A stretch of DNA of 56,141 bases from Planctomycetota bacterium (GCA_027621295.1 JAQCBR010000011.1:1-56141); one strand, 5' to 3'. Shown: positions 7,595 to 16,970, counted from the first letter of the stretch. Notes: generated from the letters alone by a model not told the origin. A program made the numbers and translations.

Positions 7595-9688
7595 CTACTT
7601 CTCCTCGATCCGTACGAGGCGCGCCGCGTCGATCACGAGGAAACCCTCCGGGCTGACGCGCTCCAACTCGATGATCACCGGTTCCTCCATCGAGACCGAG
7701 AGCTGGGTCACCTCGAGCCACAGTCCGTCGATCGGCGGCGTCCTGCGCTGGTCCACGTCTGCGTCGACGGACGTCGAGCCGTGGCGAACGGACGCCTTCC
7801 CGACCGCGCGGTTGGGGTGGGGCTGCCACGCGAGCTGCGCGCTGTACTTCCCGGGCTGGAGCACGAAGATCTCGAACGTGGCCTTCGCCGTGCCGGGCGC
7901 AGCCTCGCCGTCGTGGCTGTAGCCCGCGCCGACGAAGGGCTTTACCGAGTCGCTCTGCTGCCAGGAGCCGGTGAAGCGCGCGGCGCGGTCGTCGACGACG
8001 CTGCCGGTCAGCTTCGCCGGATCGAGTCCGGTCGGTAGGGGCTTCTTCTCCCCGACCCATGCGAGGGTCTGGTCGGCGGCGAGCAGCTCCTTCCGGAGCT
8101 CGTCGTAGCGGACGTCCTGGACGACGCCGTTGCCGGCCAGCGCGAGGTGGGCTGCGGTCGCCGCGCTGTGTCCGAGCACCATGAACACCGGCTCCATCCG
8201 CGCCGAGCCGAACGCGATGTGCGTGGACGACAGACAGACTGGCACGAGCAGGTTCGTGCACTCTCCGCGCCGAGGAACGATCGAGCGGTAGGAGATGCCG
8301 TACGGCGTGAAGCCGTGGACCTGCACGTCGCCCTCGTTGCGGACCCGCCCCTGTGCGTCGACATATCGCTGCACGTTGTGCGAGTCCATGCCGTAGGCGC
8401 CGAGCCCGACCGGGTCGTCGACGACCTCGAGTCCTCGGCAGTGCTTCTCGGCGAGAACGACGTCCGAGACCATGCGCCGAGCCTCGCGGACGTAGAGCTG
8501 CGGCGGCCAGTTGCCGGTCTCCACGAACTCGTCCTTCGCGAGCCCCCACTTGTGGAAGTCCTTCTGCACGTCCGCCGGCACCCTCGGGTGGTTGGCCAGC
8601 GTCCAGAGCAGCCCCTGCGTGTAGTAGAGGTGGTCCGCGAAGATCCGGGCCCGCTCGTCCCAGTCGGCCTCCGGCCAACCGTAGCTGAGTCCGATCGCGT
8701 CGGTCGATATCGCGAAGTTGTTGTTCGTGTCGGTCTTGCGGTTCGGCATCAGCACCGGGTGCCACGGCACGCGGCGGTCACCGGCGTCGAAGTTCCGGAG
8801 CAGCAGCTCGAAGTCCTTCTCGTCGTAGCCAGGAGGCTTCGGCCAGGGCAACCGATTGTCGGGTGCATCCGTCGTGCACAGTCGGAAGCAGTAGGCCTGG
8901 ACGCGGTGGTCGGCATCGCCCTCTTCGCCGGGCCCGTCGGCGGCGACGTAGCGGAGCAGTCCGCTCGACGGGTCGCCCGGGACGACGTACGGATCGATGT
9001 CGTGCGTGAACTGGTGCTTGGTGGCGTTCTGGACCTGCACTCCGTCGAGCGTCTCGCCGTGCTCGGCGTTCGCTTCCCGTCCGACCCGGTACGAGACGCC
9101 AGCCTTCGCGAGCAGGTCGCCCTCGTAGGTCGCATCCACGAAGCAGCGCGCGCGGTAGATCCGTCCGTCGACCGTCCGGATCGCGACGATCCTCCCGTCC
9201 TCGACGGTCACGCCGCCGGCGCCGAGATCGAGCCGAGCGCCGTGGACGACCGGGACCCCGGCCTCGGTCAGCATCTCCTCGAACACCTGGAGTGCGGCCT
9301 TCGGTTCGAAGGTCCACGCGGCGTCCTCGTTCGGCCGATGTCCCCGGCCCTTGAAGTCCGCGGCGGCCTCTTGGACCCAGGCTGCGTCGTCGCCGTAGTG
9401 GGTCCTGAGCCGCTGGTAGAACTCGCGGCTGATGCCGCCGACCGCCGCCTTGTTGCCGATGTCGGTGGCGCCGAGGCCGGATGTGCTGAGGCCCCCGACG
9501 CGGTGGGTGGGTTCGAGGAGCACGACGCTGCGGCCGTGCCGGGCGAGCTGCACCGCGCAGGCGATGCCCCCCGAGGTCCCGCCGTAGACCACGACCTCGG
9601 GATCGTCCGGTCCCCCGGGGGCCGGAGCTGCACACGCGAGCAGGGCGGTCGAGAGGAAGAGAGCGAGCAGCAAGCGGAGTCGTTGCAT
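7595..9688 (-). CDS. Secreted FAD-dependent oxidoreductase (FAD_oxidored type)
   Basis: 697 residues. The start MQRLRLLLALFLSTALLACA contains a lipobox (LLAC), so it is a predicted lipoprotein. The dinucleotide-binding fold begins VVVYGGTSGGIACAVQLARHG and runs into VVLLEPTHRVGGLSTSGLG, typical of the FAD-dependent family widespread in planctomycetes and linked to carbohydrate or xanthan degradation clusters. Further family blocks are FVDATYEGDLLAKAGV, PYGISYRSIVP and LVPVCLSSTHIAFGSARMEPVFMVLGHSAA. The last ~140 residues form a beta-rich domain (GKYSAQLAWQPHPNRAVG) like the xanthan-lyase-type C-terminal domains on such proteins. It is divergent from the Gfo/Idh/MocA gene across 67 bases, which suggests shared regulation. 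Substrate unknown. Confidence 0.85.
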   Translation of the reverse strand: MQRLRLLLALFLSTALLACAAPAPGGPDDPEVVVYGGTSGGIACAVQLARHGRSVVLLEPTHRVGGLSTSGLGATDIGNKAAVGGISREFYQRLRTHYGDDAAWVQEAAADFKGRGHRPNEDAAWTFEPKAALQVFEEMLTEAGVPVVHGARLDLGAGGVTVEDGRIVAIRTVDGRIYRARCFVDATYEGDLLAKAGVSYRVGREANAEHGETLDGVQVQNATKHQFTHDIDPYVVPGDPSSGLLRYVAADGPGEEGDADHRVQAYCFRLCTTDAPDNRLPWPKPPGYDEKDFELLLRNFDAGDRRVPWHPVLMPNRKTDTNNNFAISTDAIGLSYGWPEADWDERARIFADHLYYTQGLLWTLANHPRVPADVQKDFHKWGLAKDEFVETGNWPPQLYVREARRMVSDVVLAEKHCRGLEVVDDPVGLGAYGMDSHNVQRYVDAQGRVRNEGDVQVHGFTPYGISYRSIVPRRGECTNLLVPVCLSSTHIAFGSARMEPVFMVLGHSAATAAHLALAGNGVVQDVRYDELRKELLAADQTLAWVGEKKPLPTGLDPAKLTGSVVDDRAARFTGSWQQSDSVKPFVGAGYSHDGEAAPGTAKATFEIFVLQPGKYSAQLAWQPHPNRAVGKASVRHGSTSVDADVDQRRTPPIDGLWLEVTQLSVSMEEPVIIELERVSPEGFLVIDAARLVRIEEK

Positions 9689-9721
9689 CGTTGGGACTGT
9701 CTGGGATCGGCGAGCGCGCGG

Positions 9722-9749
9722 TGGACCGGAGCGCGCCGGATTCTAGGAT
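9722..9749 (+). promoter_or_regulatory. Candidate promoter of the Gfo/Idh/MocA gene, leaderless
   Basis: TGGACC (9722-9727) and TAGGAT (9744-9749) are 16 bases apart. The -10 box ends 6 bases before the ATG at 9756, so transcription would start at or near the start codon. No Shine-Dalgarno sequence is visible, consistent with a leaderless mRNA. Confidence 0.45.
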
Positions 9750-9755
9750 CCTGCC

Positions 9756-11090
9756 ATGGCTCCCCGGCAATCATCCGCTCCTTCTCGGCGCGCGTTCCTG
9801 AAGTCGTCGGCCCTGGCGGCTCCTTCGTTCTGGATCACGCACGACGTGCCCGGGAAGGACCTGGTCCGCCGCGGTCGCCTCGACAAGCTGAACGTCGCGG
9901 CGATCGGGTGTGGGGGCAAGGGCTACGTCGACGCGAAGGGCTGCGCCTCCGAGAACCTGGTTGCGCTGTGTGACGTCGACGAGCGCCGCGGTGCGAAGCT
10001 GTGGAAGGAGCACCCCGAGGCCCGCGTCTACCGTGACTTTCGCGAGCTGCTGGACCGGGAGAAGGATCTCGACGCCGTGCTGGTGTCGACGCCCGACCAC
10101 ACGCACGCGGTGGCTGCGGCTTGGGCGATGCAGCGCGGGCTGCACGTGTTCTGCCAGAAGCCGCTGACGCACTCCGTGGAGGAGGCGCGTGTGCTGACGA
10201 TGCTCGCGCAGCGCACGGGCGTCGTCACCCAGATGGGCAACCAGGGCACGGCGACCGACGGACTGCGGAAGGGTGTCGAGGTCATCCGCAGCGGTGCGAT
10301 CGGGGACGTCCGCGAGGTCCACGTCTGGACGAACCGGCCGATCTGGCCGCAGGGCGTGAACGCGCCGGCGGAGATCCAGCCGATCCCTGCGGGGCTCCGC
10401 TGGGACCTGTGGCTCGGCCCTGCCCGGCACCGCTCCTACAACGAGGCCTACTGCCCGTTCCGCTGGCGCGGCTTCTGGGACTTCGGCACCGGTGCGATCG
10501 GCGACATGGCGTGCCACACGCTGAACCTGCCCTACCTCGCGCTGCAGCTCGGAGCGCCGACGCGGGTCACCGCCGAGCAGGAAGGCAACACCGTCGCGTC
10601 GGCCCCGCTCAAGTCGCAGATCCGGTTCGAGTTCCCGGCTCGGGGCGCGCTGCCCCCGGTCGTGCTCACCTGGCACGACGGAGGGTACATGCCGGACGTC
10701 GAGGCCTACCTGCCGGGAGTCCAGCTGTCGAACAGCGGGAGTCTGATGATCGGCGATCGCGGGCAGCTCTACTCGCCGGGGGACTACGGCGATCAGTGGC
10801 GGCTCCTCCCGGAAGCGGACTTCGCGGACTTCGAGGCACCGGCGCCGTTCCTGCCGCGCACCGAGGGCATCTACAGCGAGTGGCTCGATGCCATCAAGGG
10901 CGGCACCCCGCCGATGTCGCGCTTCGAGCACGCGGGTCCGTTCACCGAGGCCGCGCTGCTCGGCAACGTTGCGATCCGGGCCGGCGTGCCGATCGAGTGG
11001 GACGCGGCGCGGATGCGGATCACGAACGCGCCGGAAGCCGAACGGTTCCTCCGCGACGAGTACGCGTACGGCTGGGAACTCGGCGGGTGA
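9756..11090 (+). CDS. Tat-exported Gfo/Idh/MocA-family oxidoreductase
   Basis: 444 residues. The N-terminal SRRAFLKSSALAAPSFWI is a twin-arginine signal, so the enzyme folds with its cofactor and is then exported. The NAD(P)-binding domain starts LNVAAIGCGGKGYVDAKGC; the family motif EKP is here QKPLTHSVEEARVL (about residues 133-146), so the conserved Lys is kept. The C-terminal domain has FWDFGTGAIGDMACHTLNLPY and FPARGALPPVVLTWHDGG, hallmarks of the planctomycete exported subfamily. Members oxidise or epimerise sugars and cyclitols. It is followed by an esterase overlapping by 4 bases, and is divergent from an FAD oxidoreductase, so a small carbohydrate-modifying cluster is likely. Confidence 0.9.
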   Translation: MAPRQSSAPSRRAFLKSSALAAPSFWITHDVPGKDLVRRGRLDKLNVAAIGCGGKGYVDAKGCASENLVALCDVDERRGAKLWKEHPEARVYRDFRELLDREKDLDAVLVSTPDHTHAVAAAWAMQRGLHVFCQKPLTHSVEEARVLTMLAQRTGVVTQMGNQGTATDGLRKGVEVIRSGAIGDVREVHVWTNRPIWPQGVNAPAEIQPIPAGLRWDLWLGPARHRSYNEAYCPFRWRGFWDFGTGAIGDMACHTLNLPYLALQLGAPTRVTAEQEGNTVASAPLKSQIRFEFPARGALPPVVLTWHDGGYMPDVEAYLPGVQLSNSGSLMIGDRGQLYSPGDYGDQWRLLPEADFADFEAPAPFLPRTEGIYSEWLDAIKGGTPPMSRFEHAGPFTEAALLGNVAIRAGVPIEWDAARMRITNAPEAERFLRDEYAYGWELGG

Positions 11091-11776
11091 GCGCGCGCGG
11101 GCGCTTCCTGACTCTCCGGGACACGGTGGCTCCGGGACTCGGACGCGCCGACGTCTGGCTGCCTCCGCGCCACGACCCGGCGGCGAGCTCTGCGTTGGCC
11201 GTGTTCCTCCACGGCTACGGGGAGCGCGGGCGTGACGGCGAGCACCTGCCGGTCGGGCTCGGGCCGGTGCTCGACGAGTTCCCGGAGCGGTTCCCCGGGA
11301 TCGTCGTGCTCCCGCAGTGCCCCGCCGACCGCGTCTGGGTTTCGATCGACAGGCCGTGGGCGCACGGGCTGCCGGGTGCGGAGGAGCACGTGGATGCGGC
11401 GGTCGCAGTGGCCCGGAGGACCTTCTGGATCGATCCGGCGAGGATCACGCTGACCGGCCTGTCGATGGGGGGATTCGGGACGTTCGTGCACGGCAGTCGT
11501 CGGACTGACGTGTTCCGGGCGTTCGCTCCCGTCTGCGGCGGGGGGCAGCCGGGGGACGCGGAGCGGATCGTGGCTGAGGGCAAGCCGCTGTTCGTCGCGC
11601 ACGGCGCGCTCGACGACGTGGTCGAAGTCGAGGAGTCGCGGCGGATGGTCGCCGAGGCCGAGGCGGTCGGCGCATCGGTCGTCTACCGCGAGTATGCGGA
11701 CCTCGACCATGTCTGCTGGGATCGCGCATACCGGGAGGCCGAGCTGGCGCGCTTCCTGTTCGAGGTCACGGCGTGA
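11087..11776 (+). CDS. Alpha/beta-hydrolase, phospholipase/carboxylesterase type
   Basis: 229 residues from GTG 11087, whose bases overlap the upstream TGA (GTGA). The alpha/beta-hydrolase fold is clear: oxyanion region FLHGYGERGRDG, nucleophile elbow GLSMGGFGTF, the acid in VAHGALDDVVEVEES and the catalytic His in YADLDHVCWDRAY. This matches the dienelactone-hydrolase/phospholipase-carboxylesterase group (feruloyl-esterase-like poly-hydrolases of this size). No signal peptide is evident. It sits in a three-gene run with the Gfo/Idh/MocA oxidoreductase and a small lipoprotein, all joined by 4-base overlaps. A role in removing acyl groups from plant or algal polysaccharide fragments is possible but inferred only from neighbours. 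Confidence 0.85.
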   Translation: MSARGRFLTLRDTVAPGLGRADVWLPPRHDPAASSALAVFLHGYGERGRDGEHLPVGLGPVLDEFPERFPGIVVLPQCPADRVWVSIDRPWAHGLPGAEEHVDAAVAVARRTFWIDPARITLTGLSMGGFGTFVHGSRRTDVFRAFAPVCGGGQPGDAERIVAEGKPLFVAHGALDDVVEVEESRRMVAEAEAVGASVVYREYADLDHVCWDRAYREAELARFLFEVTA

Positions 11777-12396
11777 GCTCGGGGAACGCCGCACGGGTTT
11801 CCGGAACGCGTGTGCGCCGGATCTCGATCACGTGCGCGCTGCTCCTGCTCGGCTTCTTCGCGCTGTCCGGGTGCACGTCGACCGTGAGACCGCCGCTCGA
11901 TGTGGGGGCGGACTCCGTGTCGGTCTGGTTGGTCCGAGACGCTCGACACCGGGGGTTGATCCTGCCGAGTGCGGACGGGCACCTGCTGGAGTTCGGCTAC
12001 GGGGAGTACGCGTGGTACGCGGAGATGAGGGACGCGTGGTATCGCGCGTTCCCGGCGGCGCTGTGGCCGACGACCGGCACACTCGGCGTGCGCCGGCTCG
12101 GGGCGACCCGCGGACACCAGCTCGCGACGGAGCTGTCCGGGGCGCTCTTGGACGAGCTCGTCGTCGCGCGTGTCGACGCCGAGTCGCTCCGCCAGCGGCT
12201 CCTGGATCGCTTCGCCGCCGGAGGGGACCCGCTGTGGAACGGGGTCTACGGCTTCGACTTCGTGCGGGATCAGGCAGGTTACTGGTGCCTGTTCAACTGC
12301 AACGACGCCGTCGCCGACTGGCTCGTCGCTCTCGGCTGTCGCGTCTCTTGGGTCCCGATCCGGCTGGACCTCGAGGTCGTCCGCCCCGAGAGCTGA
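11773..12396 (+). CDS. DUF2459-like lipoprotein
   Basis: 207 residues from GTG 11773, overlapping the esterase stop by 4 bases. The signal ITCALLLLGFFALSGC has a lipobox (LSGC, Cys near residue 34). The mature protein shows HRGLILPS, then LEFGYGEYAWY, and later CLFNCNDAVADWLVALGC. The layout (an H-x-G-L block, an E-F-G-x-G-D/E block, a late N-C motif) recalls DUF2459, a family thought to be distant papain/NlpC-like folds; the Cys-His pair could be catalytic. This link is from pattern memory and moderate at best. It is the last gene of the three-gene run and ends just before a strong hairpin. Confidence 0.65.
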   Translation: MSSGNAARVSGTRVRRISITCALLLLGFFALSGCTSTVRPPLDVGADSVSVWLVRDARHRGLILPSADGHLLEFGYGEYAWYAEMRDAWYRAFPAALWPTTGTLGVRRLGATRGHQLATELSGALLDELVVARVDAESLRQRLLDRFAAGGDPLWNGVYGFDFVRDQAGYWCLFNCNDAVADWLVALGCRVSWVPIRLDLEVVRPES

Positions 12397-12400
12397 TCCC

Positions 12401-12421
12401 GGGCGCGGGTGCACCGCGCCC
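12401..12421. terminator. Perfect 8-bp hairpin between converging genes
   Basis: GGGCGCGG (12401-12408) and CCGCGCCC (12414-12421) form a perfect stem with the 5-base loop GTGCA. It lies right after the DUF2459-like gene and before the stop of cysNC on the other strand. It lacks a T-tract, but position and strength fit a bidirectional terminator. Confidence 0.5.
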
Positions 12422-12451
12422 CGTGGGGCCACGCCGAGCCGTCCTCGACCG

Positions 12452-14395
12452 TCAGATCAGGCCCTTGGCCTCGAGTGCGTCCAGGATCTGTCGCGCGTTC
12501 GCCGTCGCGTCGAGCTTCTCGGTGTCGAGGCGGACGAGCGGTGCGGCCGGCGGTTCGTACGGTGCGTCGACGCCGGTCAGCCCCTCGATCTCGCCGCGGC
12601 GAGCGCGACCGTAGAGGTCGTTCTCGTCCCGCGACTCGCACGACTCGACCGACGCGTCGCAGTGGACCTCGTAGAACCTGTCTTCGCCGACGATGCGCTT
12701 GGCCTGGGCCCGGTCCGATTCGATCGGTGACACGAGCGCGACGATCGAGATCAGGCCGTGCTCGTTGCCGGACTTCGCCATCTCCGCGGCGCGTCGCTGG
12801 TGCTCCCAGCGGTCGGTGGCGGAGAAGCCGAGATCGCTGCTGATGCCGGCGCGGAGCTTCTCGCCGTCGAGCACCTGGGCGAGCTTGCCGCGCTCGAAGA
12901 GGGCCTTCTCGAGTTCGAAGGCGGTCGACGTCTTCCCGGAGCGGGGGAGTCCGGTCAGCCAGACGGTGAAGGGTCGCTGTCCGAGCCGTTCGCTGCGCTG
13001 CTCGGCGGTCACCGCACCGCGCTGTCCGCTCCGCACGTTGCTGCCCGCGTCGGCCGACGCGCGGCGACGGGCGAGCGTGCGCTCGGCGGGCGAACGGTCG
13101 ACGATCATCCCGCAGGCCATCGTCGCGTTGGTCAGCCTGTCGACCAGGATGAACGCACCCATGCCGCGGTTCTTGCTGTAGGCATCGACCGCCAGCGGGC
13201 GGACGACCTCGATCTCGACGCGGCCGATCTCGTTGAGCGTCAGTCGGTCGGCGTCCTCCTTGCGCATCGAGTTGACGTTCGTCCGGTAGCGCACCTGCGT
13301 GACCGTGCCGGACGTCGTGTTCGACGTGTGCTTGAGGACGTAGGTCTTGCCGGTCTCCATCGGCGTCTCGGACATCCAGACCAGCATGGCCTCGATGCGT
13401 GTCTCGAGGCGCGGCGTGTTCTGGACGGTCGAGAGCACGTCGCCACGGCTCACGTCCACCTCGTCGGTGAGCGTCACGACCACCGACATCGGCGCGTGGG
13501 CCTCCTGGATCGGACCGGCGAAGGTCTCGATGCTCTTGACCCGGCTCTGACGGCCGGAAGGCAGCGCGACCACTTCGTCACCGACGTGGACGATGCCCGA
13601 CGCGATCGTTCCCGCGTAGCCGCGGAAGTCGAGGTTGGGGCGGAGCACGTACTGGACCGGGAACCGGAAGTCGATCAGGTTGCGGTCGGACGCGATGTGC
13701 ACCGTCTCCAGGTAGTCGAGCAGCGCGGAGCCGCCGTACCAGGGCATCTCGGCCTGGGCACGCTCGACCACGTTGACGCCCTTGAGCGCCGACATCGGGA
13801 TGAAGTGGATGTCCTGGATCTGCAGCTTGCTCGCGAAGTCCTGGTAGTCCTCGCGGATGCGGTCGTAGACCTCCTCGCTGTAGTCGACGAGGTCCATCTT
13901 GTTGACCGCGACGACCACGTGCTTGATGCCCAGGAGCGAGCAGATGAACGAGTGGCGTCGCGTCTGGTCGAGCACGCCCTTGCGCGCGTCGATCAGGATG
14001 ATCGCCAGCTGGCAGTTCGACGCGCCCGTCGCCATGTTGCGCGTGTACTGCTCGTGGCCGGGCGTGTCCGCGATGATGAACTTGCGCTTGTCGGTCGTGA
14101 AGTAGCGATACGCGACGTCGATCGTGATGCCCTGCTGGCGCTCGGCTTCGAGGCCGTCGACGAGCAGCGCGAAGTCGACGTCTTCGCCGGTCGTCCCGTA
14201 TCGCTTGCTGTCCTTCTTGGCCGCGGCGAGCTGGTCCTCGTAGACCATCGCCGAGTCGTGGAGGAGGCGTCCGATCAGCGTGGACTTGCCGTCGTCGACG
14301 CTGCCGCACGTCAGAAGGCGCAGCAGGTCCTTGGTCCGGTACTTCTCGAGGTAGCCGTCGATGCCGAGACGGTCGAGTTCGGTCTGGATGCTCAT
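12452..14395 (-). CDS. cysNC: Bifunctional sulfate adenylyltransferase large subunit / APS kinase-like domain
   Basis: 647 residues. The N-terminal GTPase part has GSVDDGKST (31-39), DTPGHEQYTRNM and NKMDL, typical of CysN, the regulatory GTPase of ATP sulfurylase. EF-Tu-like barrels follow. From about residue 475 there is an APS-kinase-like domain: P-loop GLPRSGKT (482-489), DGEKLRAGI (510-518), DRWEHQRR (528-535), RDENDLYGRAR and LTGVDAPYEPP. The standalone CysC upstream keeps the canonical DGDNIRHGL and ENIRR at these sites; here N is replaced by K and H, so APS phosphorylation by this domain is doubtful. Its ATG overlaps the cysD stop by one base (TGATG). The operon is cysC-cysD-cysNC. 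Confidence 0.93.
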   Translation of the reverse strand: MSIQTELDRLGIDGYLEKYRTKDLLRLLTCGSVDDGKSTLIGRLLHDSAMVYEDQLAAAKKDSKRYGTTGEDVDFALLVDGLEAERQQGITIDVAYRYFTTDKRKFIIADTPGHEQYTRNMATGASNCQLAIILIDARKGVLDQTRRHSFICSLLGIKHVVVAVNKMDLVDYSEEVYDRIREDYQDFASKLQIQDIHFIPMSALKGVNVVERAQAEMPWYGGSALLDYLETVHIASDRNLIDFRFPVQYVLRPNLDFRGYAGTIASGIVHVGDEVVALPSGRQSRVKSIETFAGPIQEAHAPMSVVVTLTDEVDVSRGDVLSTVQNTPRLETRIEAMLVWMSETPMETGKTYVLKHTSNTTSGTVTQVRYRTNVNSMRKEDADRLTLNEIGRVEIEVVRPLAVDAYSKNRGMGAFILVDRLTNATMACGMIVDRSPAERTLARRRASADAGSNVRSGQRGAVTAEQRSERLGQRPFTVWLTGLPRSGKTSTAFELEKALFERGKLAQVLDGEKLRAGISSDLGFSATDRWEHQRRAAEMAKSGNEHGLISIVALVSPIESDRAQAKRIVGEDRFYEVHCDASVESCESRDENDLYGRARRGEIEGLTGVDAPYEPPAAPLVRLDTEKLDATANARQILDALEAKGLI

Positions 14396-15306
14396 CAGAA
14401 GTAGCCCTCCCGCTTCTTCTCCTCCATCGAGCCGCCCTCGTCGTAGTCGATGACGCGGCCCTGTCGCTCCGACGTGCGGGTGCGGAGCATCTCCTCGATG
14501 ATCTCGACGACGTTGGTCGCTTCCGATTCGACCGCTCCCGTCAACGGGTAGCAGCCGAGGGTGCGGAAGCGCACCTTCATCATCTCGGGCTTCTCGCCGG
14601 GCTCGAGGGGGATGCGGTCGTCATCCACCATGATCAGCGCGCCGTTGCGGCGGACGATCGGACGCTCCTTCGCGAAGTAGAGCGGGACCATCGGGATGTT
14701 CTCGTAGTGGATGTAGAGCCACACATCGAGCTCGGTCCAGTTGGAGATGGGGAACACCCGGATCGACTCGTTCTTCGCAACGCGGGTGTTGTAGAGGTTC
14801 CAGAGCTCGGGGCGCTGGTTCTTGGGGTCCCAGCCGTGGTTCCGATCGCGGAAGGAGAACACGCGCTCTTTCGCGCGGCTCTTCTCCTCGTCACGCCGTG
14901 CGCCGCCGAACGCAGCGTCGTAGCCGCCCGCGGTCAGGGCGGCCTTCAGCGCGTCCGTCTTCATGACCTGCGTGTAGCGCTGGCTGCCGTGGTCGAACGG
15001 GTTGATGTTCGCCGCACGTCCCTCCTCGTTGATCTGTTCGCGCAGCTCGACGCCGATCTCGCGGGCGAGGTTGTCGCGGTACTCGATCATCTCGCGGAAC
15101 TTCCACGTGGTGTTCACGTGGAGGAGCGGGAACGGGATGGGCGCCGGATGGAACGCCTTCTGCGCCAGCCGGAGCATGCACAGCGAGTCCTTGCCGATCG
15201 AGAACAGCATCACCGGGTTGCGGAACTCGGCCGCGACCTCCCGGATGATCTGGATGCTCTCGTGTTCGAGCTCTTCGAGGTGGCTGAGGTGATGCTTCTG
15301 GATCAT
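14395..15306 (-). CDS. cysD: Sulfate adenylyltransferase subunit 2
   Basis: 303 residues, the standard CysD length. It catalyses sulfate + ATP to adenosine 5'-phosphosulfate (APS) with CysN. The N-terminal block [19 protein letters not shown] is the family opening. The PP-loop [20 protein letters not shown] binds [18 protein letters not shown] and [17 protein letters not shown] are conserved family blocks, and the C-terminus [13 protein letters not shown] is characteristic. It overlaps the upstream cysC stop by 4 bases (ATGA) and the downstream cysNC start by one base, so the three genes form one tightly coupled unit. No sulfate transporter or PAPS reductase gene is in the window, so the product could feed either assimilation or sulfation. 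Confidence 0.96.
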   Translation of the reverse strand: MIQKHHLSHLEELEHESIQIIREVAAEFRNPVMLFSIGKDSLCMLRLAQKAFHPAPIPFPLLHVNTTWKFREMIEYRDNLAREIGVELREQINEEGRAANINPFDHGSQRYTQVMKTDALKAALTAGGYDAAFGGARRDEEKSRAKERVFSFRDRNHGWDPKNQRPELWNLYNTRVAKNESIRVFPISNWTELDVWLYIHYENIPMVPLYFAKERPIVRRNGALIMVDDDRIPLEPGEKPEMMKVRFRTLGCYPLTGAVESEATNVVEIIEEMLRTRTSERQGRVIDYDEGGSMEEKKREGYF

Positions 15307-15932
15307 CGTTCGCTCTCACGACCGGGGCTGCTGAGGAACCCGCGGCCCTGCAGGTAGGCGACGACCTGGTCGACGCTCTCGTCGATGGACATGCCTGCGG
15401 TGGGAATTGTCAGTTCGGGGGAGACGGGCGCCTCGTAGGGCGAGCTGATCCCGGTGAACTCAGGGATCTCGCCGCGGCGGACCTTCGCGTAGAGGCCCTT
15501 CGGATCGCGGCGCTCACATTCGTCGACGGGCACGTCCAGGAAGACTTCCAGGAATCGTTCGCTGCCGATCACTGTCCTCGCCTGGTCACGATCCGCGCGG
15601 AACGGCGAGATGAACGCCGTCGAGACGACCAGGCCGGCCTCGGTGGACAGCTTCGCGACCTCGGCGATCCGGCGGATGTTCTCCGTCCGGTCGGTCGCTC
15701 CGAAGCCCAGATCGCGGCACAGACCGTGACGGATGTTGTCGCCGTCGAGCACCTGGCAGAGATGGCCGAGCTGGAAGAGTCGCAATTCGACTGCGTGCGC
15801 GATCGTGGACTTGCCCGAGCCGGACAGGCCGGTGAACCAGAGCACGCAGCCACGTTGGCCGAGTCGTTGCTCGCGGTCTTCTCGAGTCACCGTCCCCTGG
15901 TGGAAGACGATGTTCTTGCTCTTCGGATCCAT
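15303..15932 (-). CDS. cysC: Adenylylsulfate (APS) kinase
   Basis: 209 residues from ATG 15932 ([19 protein letters not shown]), which matches the usual CysC N-terminus. The frame is open to 16046 with alternative starts at ATG 16010 (MSKERGHPG) and TTG 16046, so a longer protein is possible. It phosphorylates APS to PAPS. P-loop GLSGSGKS (35-42), DGDNIRHGL (63-71), DRTENIRR (81-88), AFISPFR (106-112), [15 protein letters not shown] and [11 protein letters not shown] are all canonical. It is the first gene of cysC-cysD-cysNC and overlaps cysD by ATGA. Having a full CysC beside a CysNC fusion whose kinase domain has drifted is notable. Confidence 0.92.
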   Translation of the reverse strand: MDPKSKNIVFHQGTVTREDREQRLGQRGCVLWFTGLSGSGKSTIAHAVELRLFQLGHLCQVLDGDNIRHGLCRDLGFGATDRTENIRRIAEVAKLSTEAGLVVSTAFISPFRADRDQARTVIGSERFLEVFLDVPVDECERRDPKGLYAKVRRGEIPEFTGISSPYEAPVSPELTIPTAGMSIDESVDQVVAYLQGRGFLSSPGRESER

Positions 15933-16220
15933 GGTTTCGACGACCTTGCGGAGGACGGCATTCTGCACGCGCCGCGCCGCATCGCCAGGGTGCCCACGTT
16001 CCTTCGACATCGGCGGGGGGACTCGTGGAGTCGTTCTCACGCGCAATACTCACGGAGACCGAGCGGACCGAGGAGCTGTCGGGTCCGTTCACTCCGAGTC
16101 CGACCCAGCGCGGCAGCCTACCCCTCCTCGCCGACACGCGAGGAGATTCTCCAGTCACCCCCCCGGTTGCGCCGATGGAATCGACCCCGTCGGCCGTTCC
16201 GGCGCGGAGGAGCGTTCCCG

Positions 16221-16970
16221 ATGAAAGCCAACGAAGCCTGGAAGATCCGGCGCAGTCCGATCCTCAACCCCGTTCCCCGGCGCATCGACGCGCTCCGGAT
16301 CGACGGGGATCACCGTGAACGCGGCTACACGGGCACGGCGACGTTCGACGACGGCGATCGTCGGTTCACGGTGCAGCTCCGCGGGGCAGGCTCGATGGAC
16401 TGGAGCTACGAAGCTTCGACGGGCGAGCTGCGGATCGAGCGGGTGAGGGCGACCGACAAGACCACCGACATCGTGGTCTACCGCCACGAAGGAGCGGACT
16501 TCGGTCTCGGGGACTCGAGGATCGAGCGTCCGATCGGGTCGCTGTGCTGCAACGCTGTGTTCGGGGCGATCCGGCTGCGGCGCCAGCGCGGAGCATTCCG
16601 GCTGGCGGACGGGACGATGGACTTCCGGGTCGACTTCGCGCGCGAGAGCCACGTGCACTACGACGGGGCCACCGGGGCGATCGACGCGTCGCCGTCGGAC
16701 GGCTCCCTCGTGCTGGATGCGAAGACCAACCGAGCCGTCGACCCGGACGGCTCGGTGTGTCTCGAGGTGCGTCCGACCCGGGAGACGGCCGAGGTCGCGT
16801 GGTGCCAGGTCCGAGGGCCACGCCTCGGCGTGCGCGGTGGTCGTTCGATCCGTGCGACGGTGGCGGTCGATGCGCTGGCGGACGGCGACCTCGCCGCTTT
16901 CGTCGTCGGTGCGCGCCACGGGCGGTCGGTCGCACTCGAGACCGTGTTCGTGCGTCCGCGTCGAGCGTGA
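16221..16970 (+). CDS. Hypothetical protein, beta-rich
   Basis: 249 residues from ATG 16221, chosen because GGAGG lies about 10 bases upstream and the protein composition changes there. No signal peptide or membrane segment. The sequence alternates polar and hydrophobic residues (DRRFTVQLRGAGSMDWSY, SHVHYDGATGAIDAS, GRSIRATVAVDALADGDL), suggesting an all-beta cytoplasmic protein. Cys pairs are scattered (SLCCNAVFG) without a metal-site pattern. I do not recognise a family. It stands alone, divergent from the cys operon by about 290 bases as annotated (210 if cysC starts at 16010), and converges on the iron-oxygenase-like gene with 18 bases between stops. The gap 16011-16220 shows no other gene that I can support. 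Confidence 0.6.
   Translation: MKANEAWKIRRSPILNPVPRRIDALRIDGDHRERGYTGTATFDDGDRRFTVQLRGAGSMDWSYEASTGELRIERVRATDKTTDIVVYRHEGADFGLGDSRIERPIGSLCCNAVFGAIRLRRQRGAFRLADGTMDFRVDFARESHVHYDGATGAIDASPSDGSLVLDAKTNRAVDPDGSVCLEVRPTRETAEVAWCQVRGPRLGVRGGRSIRATVAVDALADGDLAAFVVGARHGRSVALETVFVRPRRA

Noticed and set aside
8147-9973. 608-codon open frame on the plus strand
   Set aside because: Antisense to the FAD oxidoreductase and running into the Gfo/Idh/MocA gene in another frame; no motif.
12758-14404. 548-codon open frame on the plus strand
   Set aside because: Antisense to cysNC, whose motifs are unmistakable. The plus-strand product is Val/Arg/Asp-rich and motif-free.
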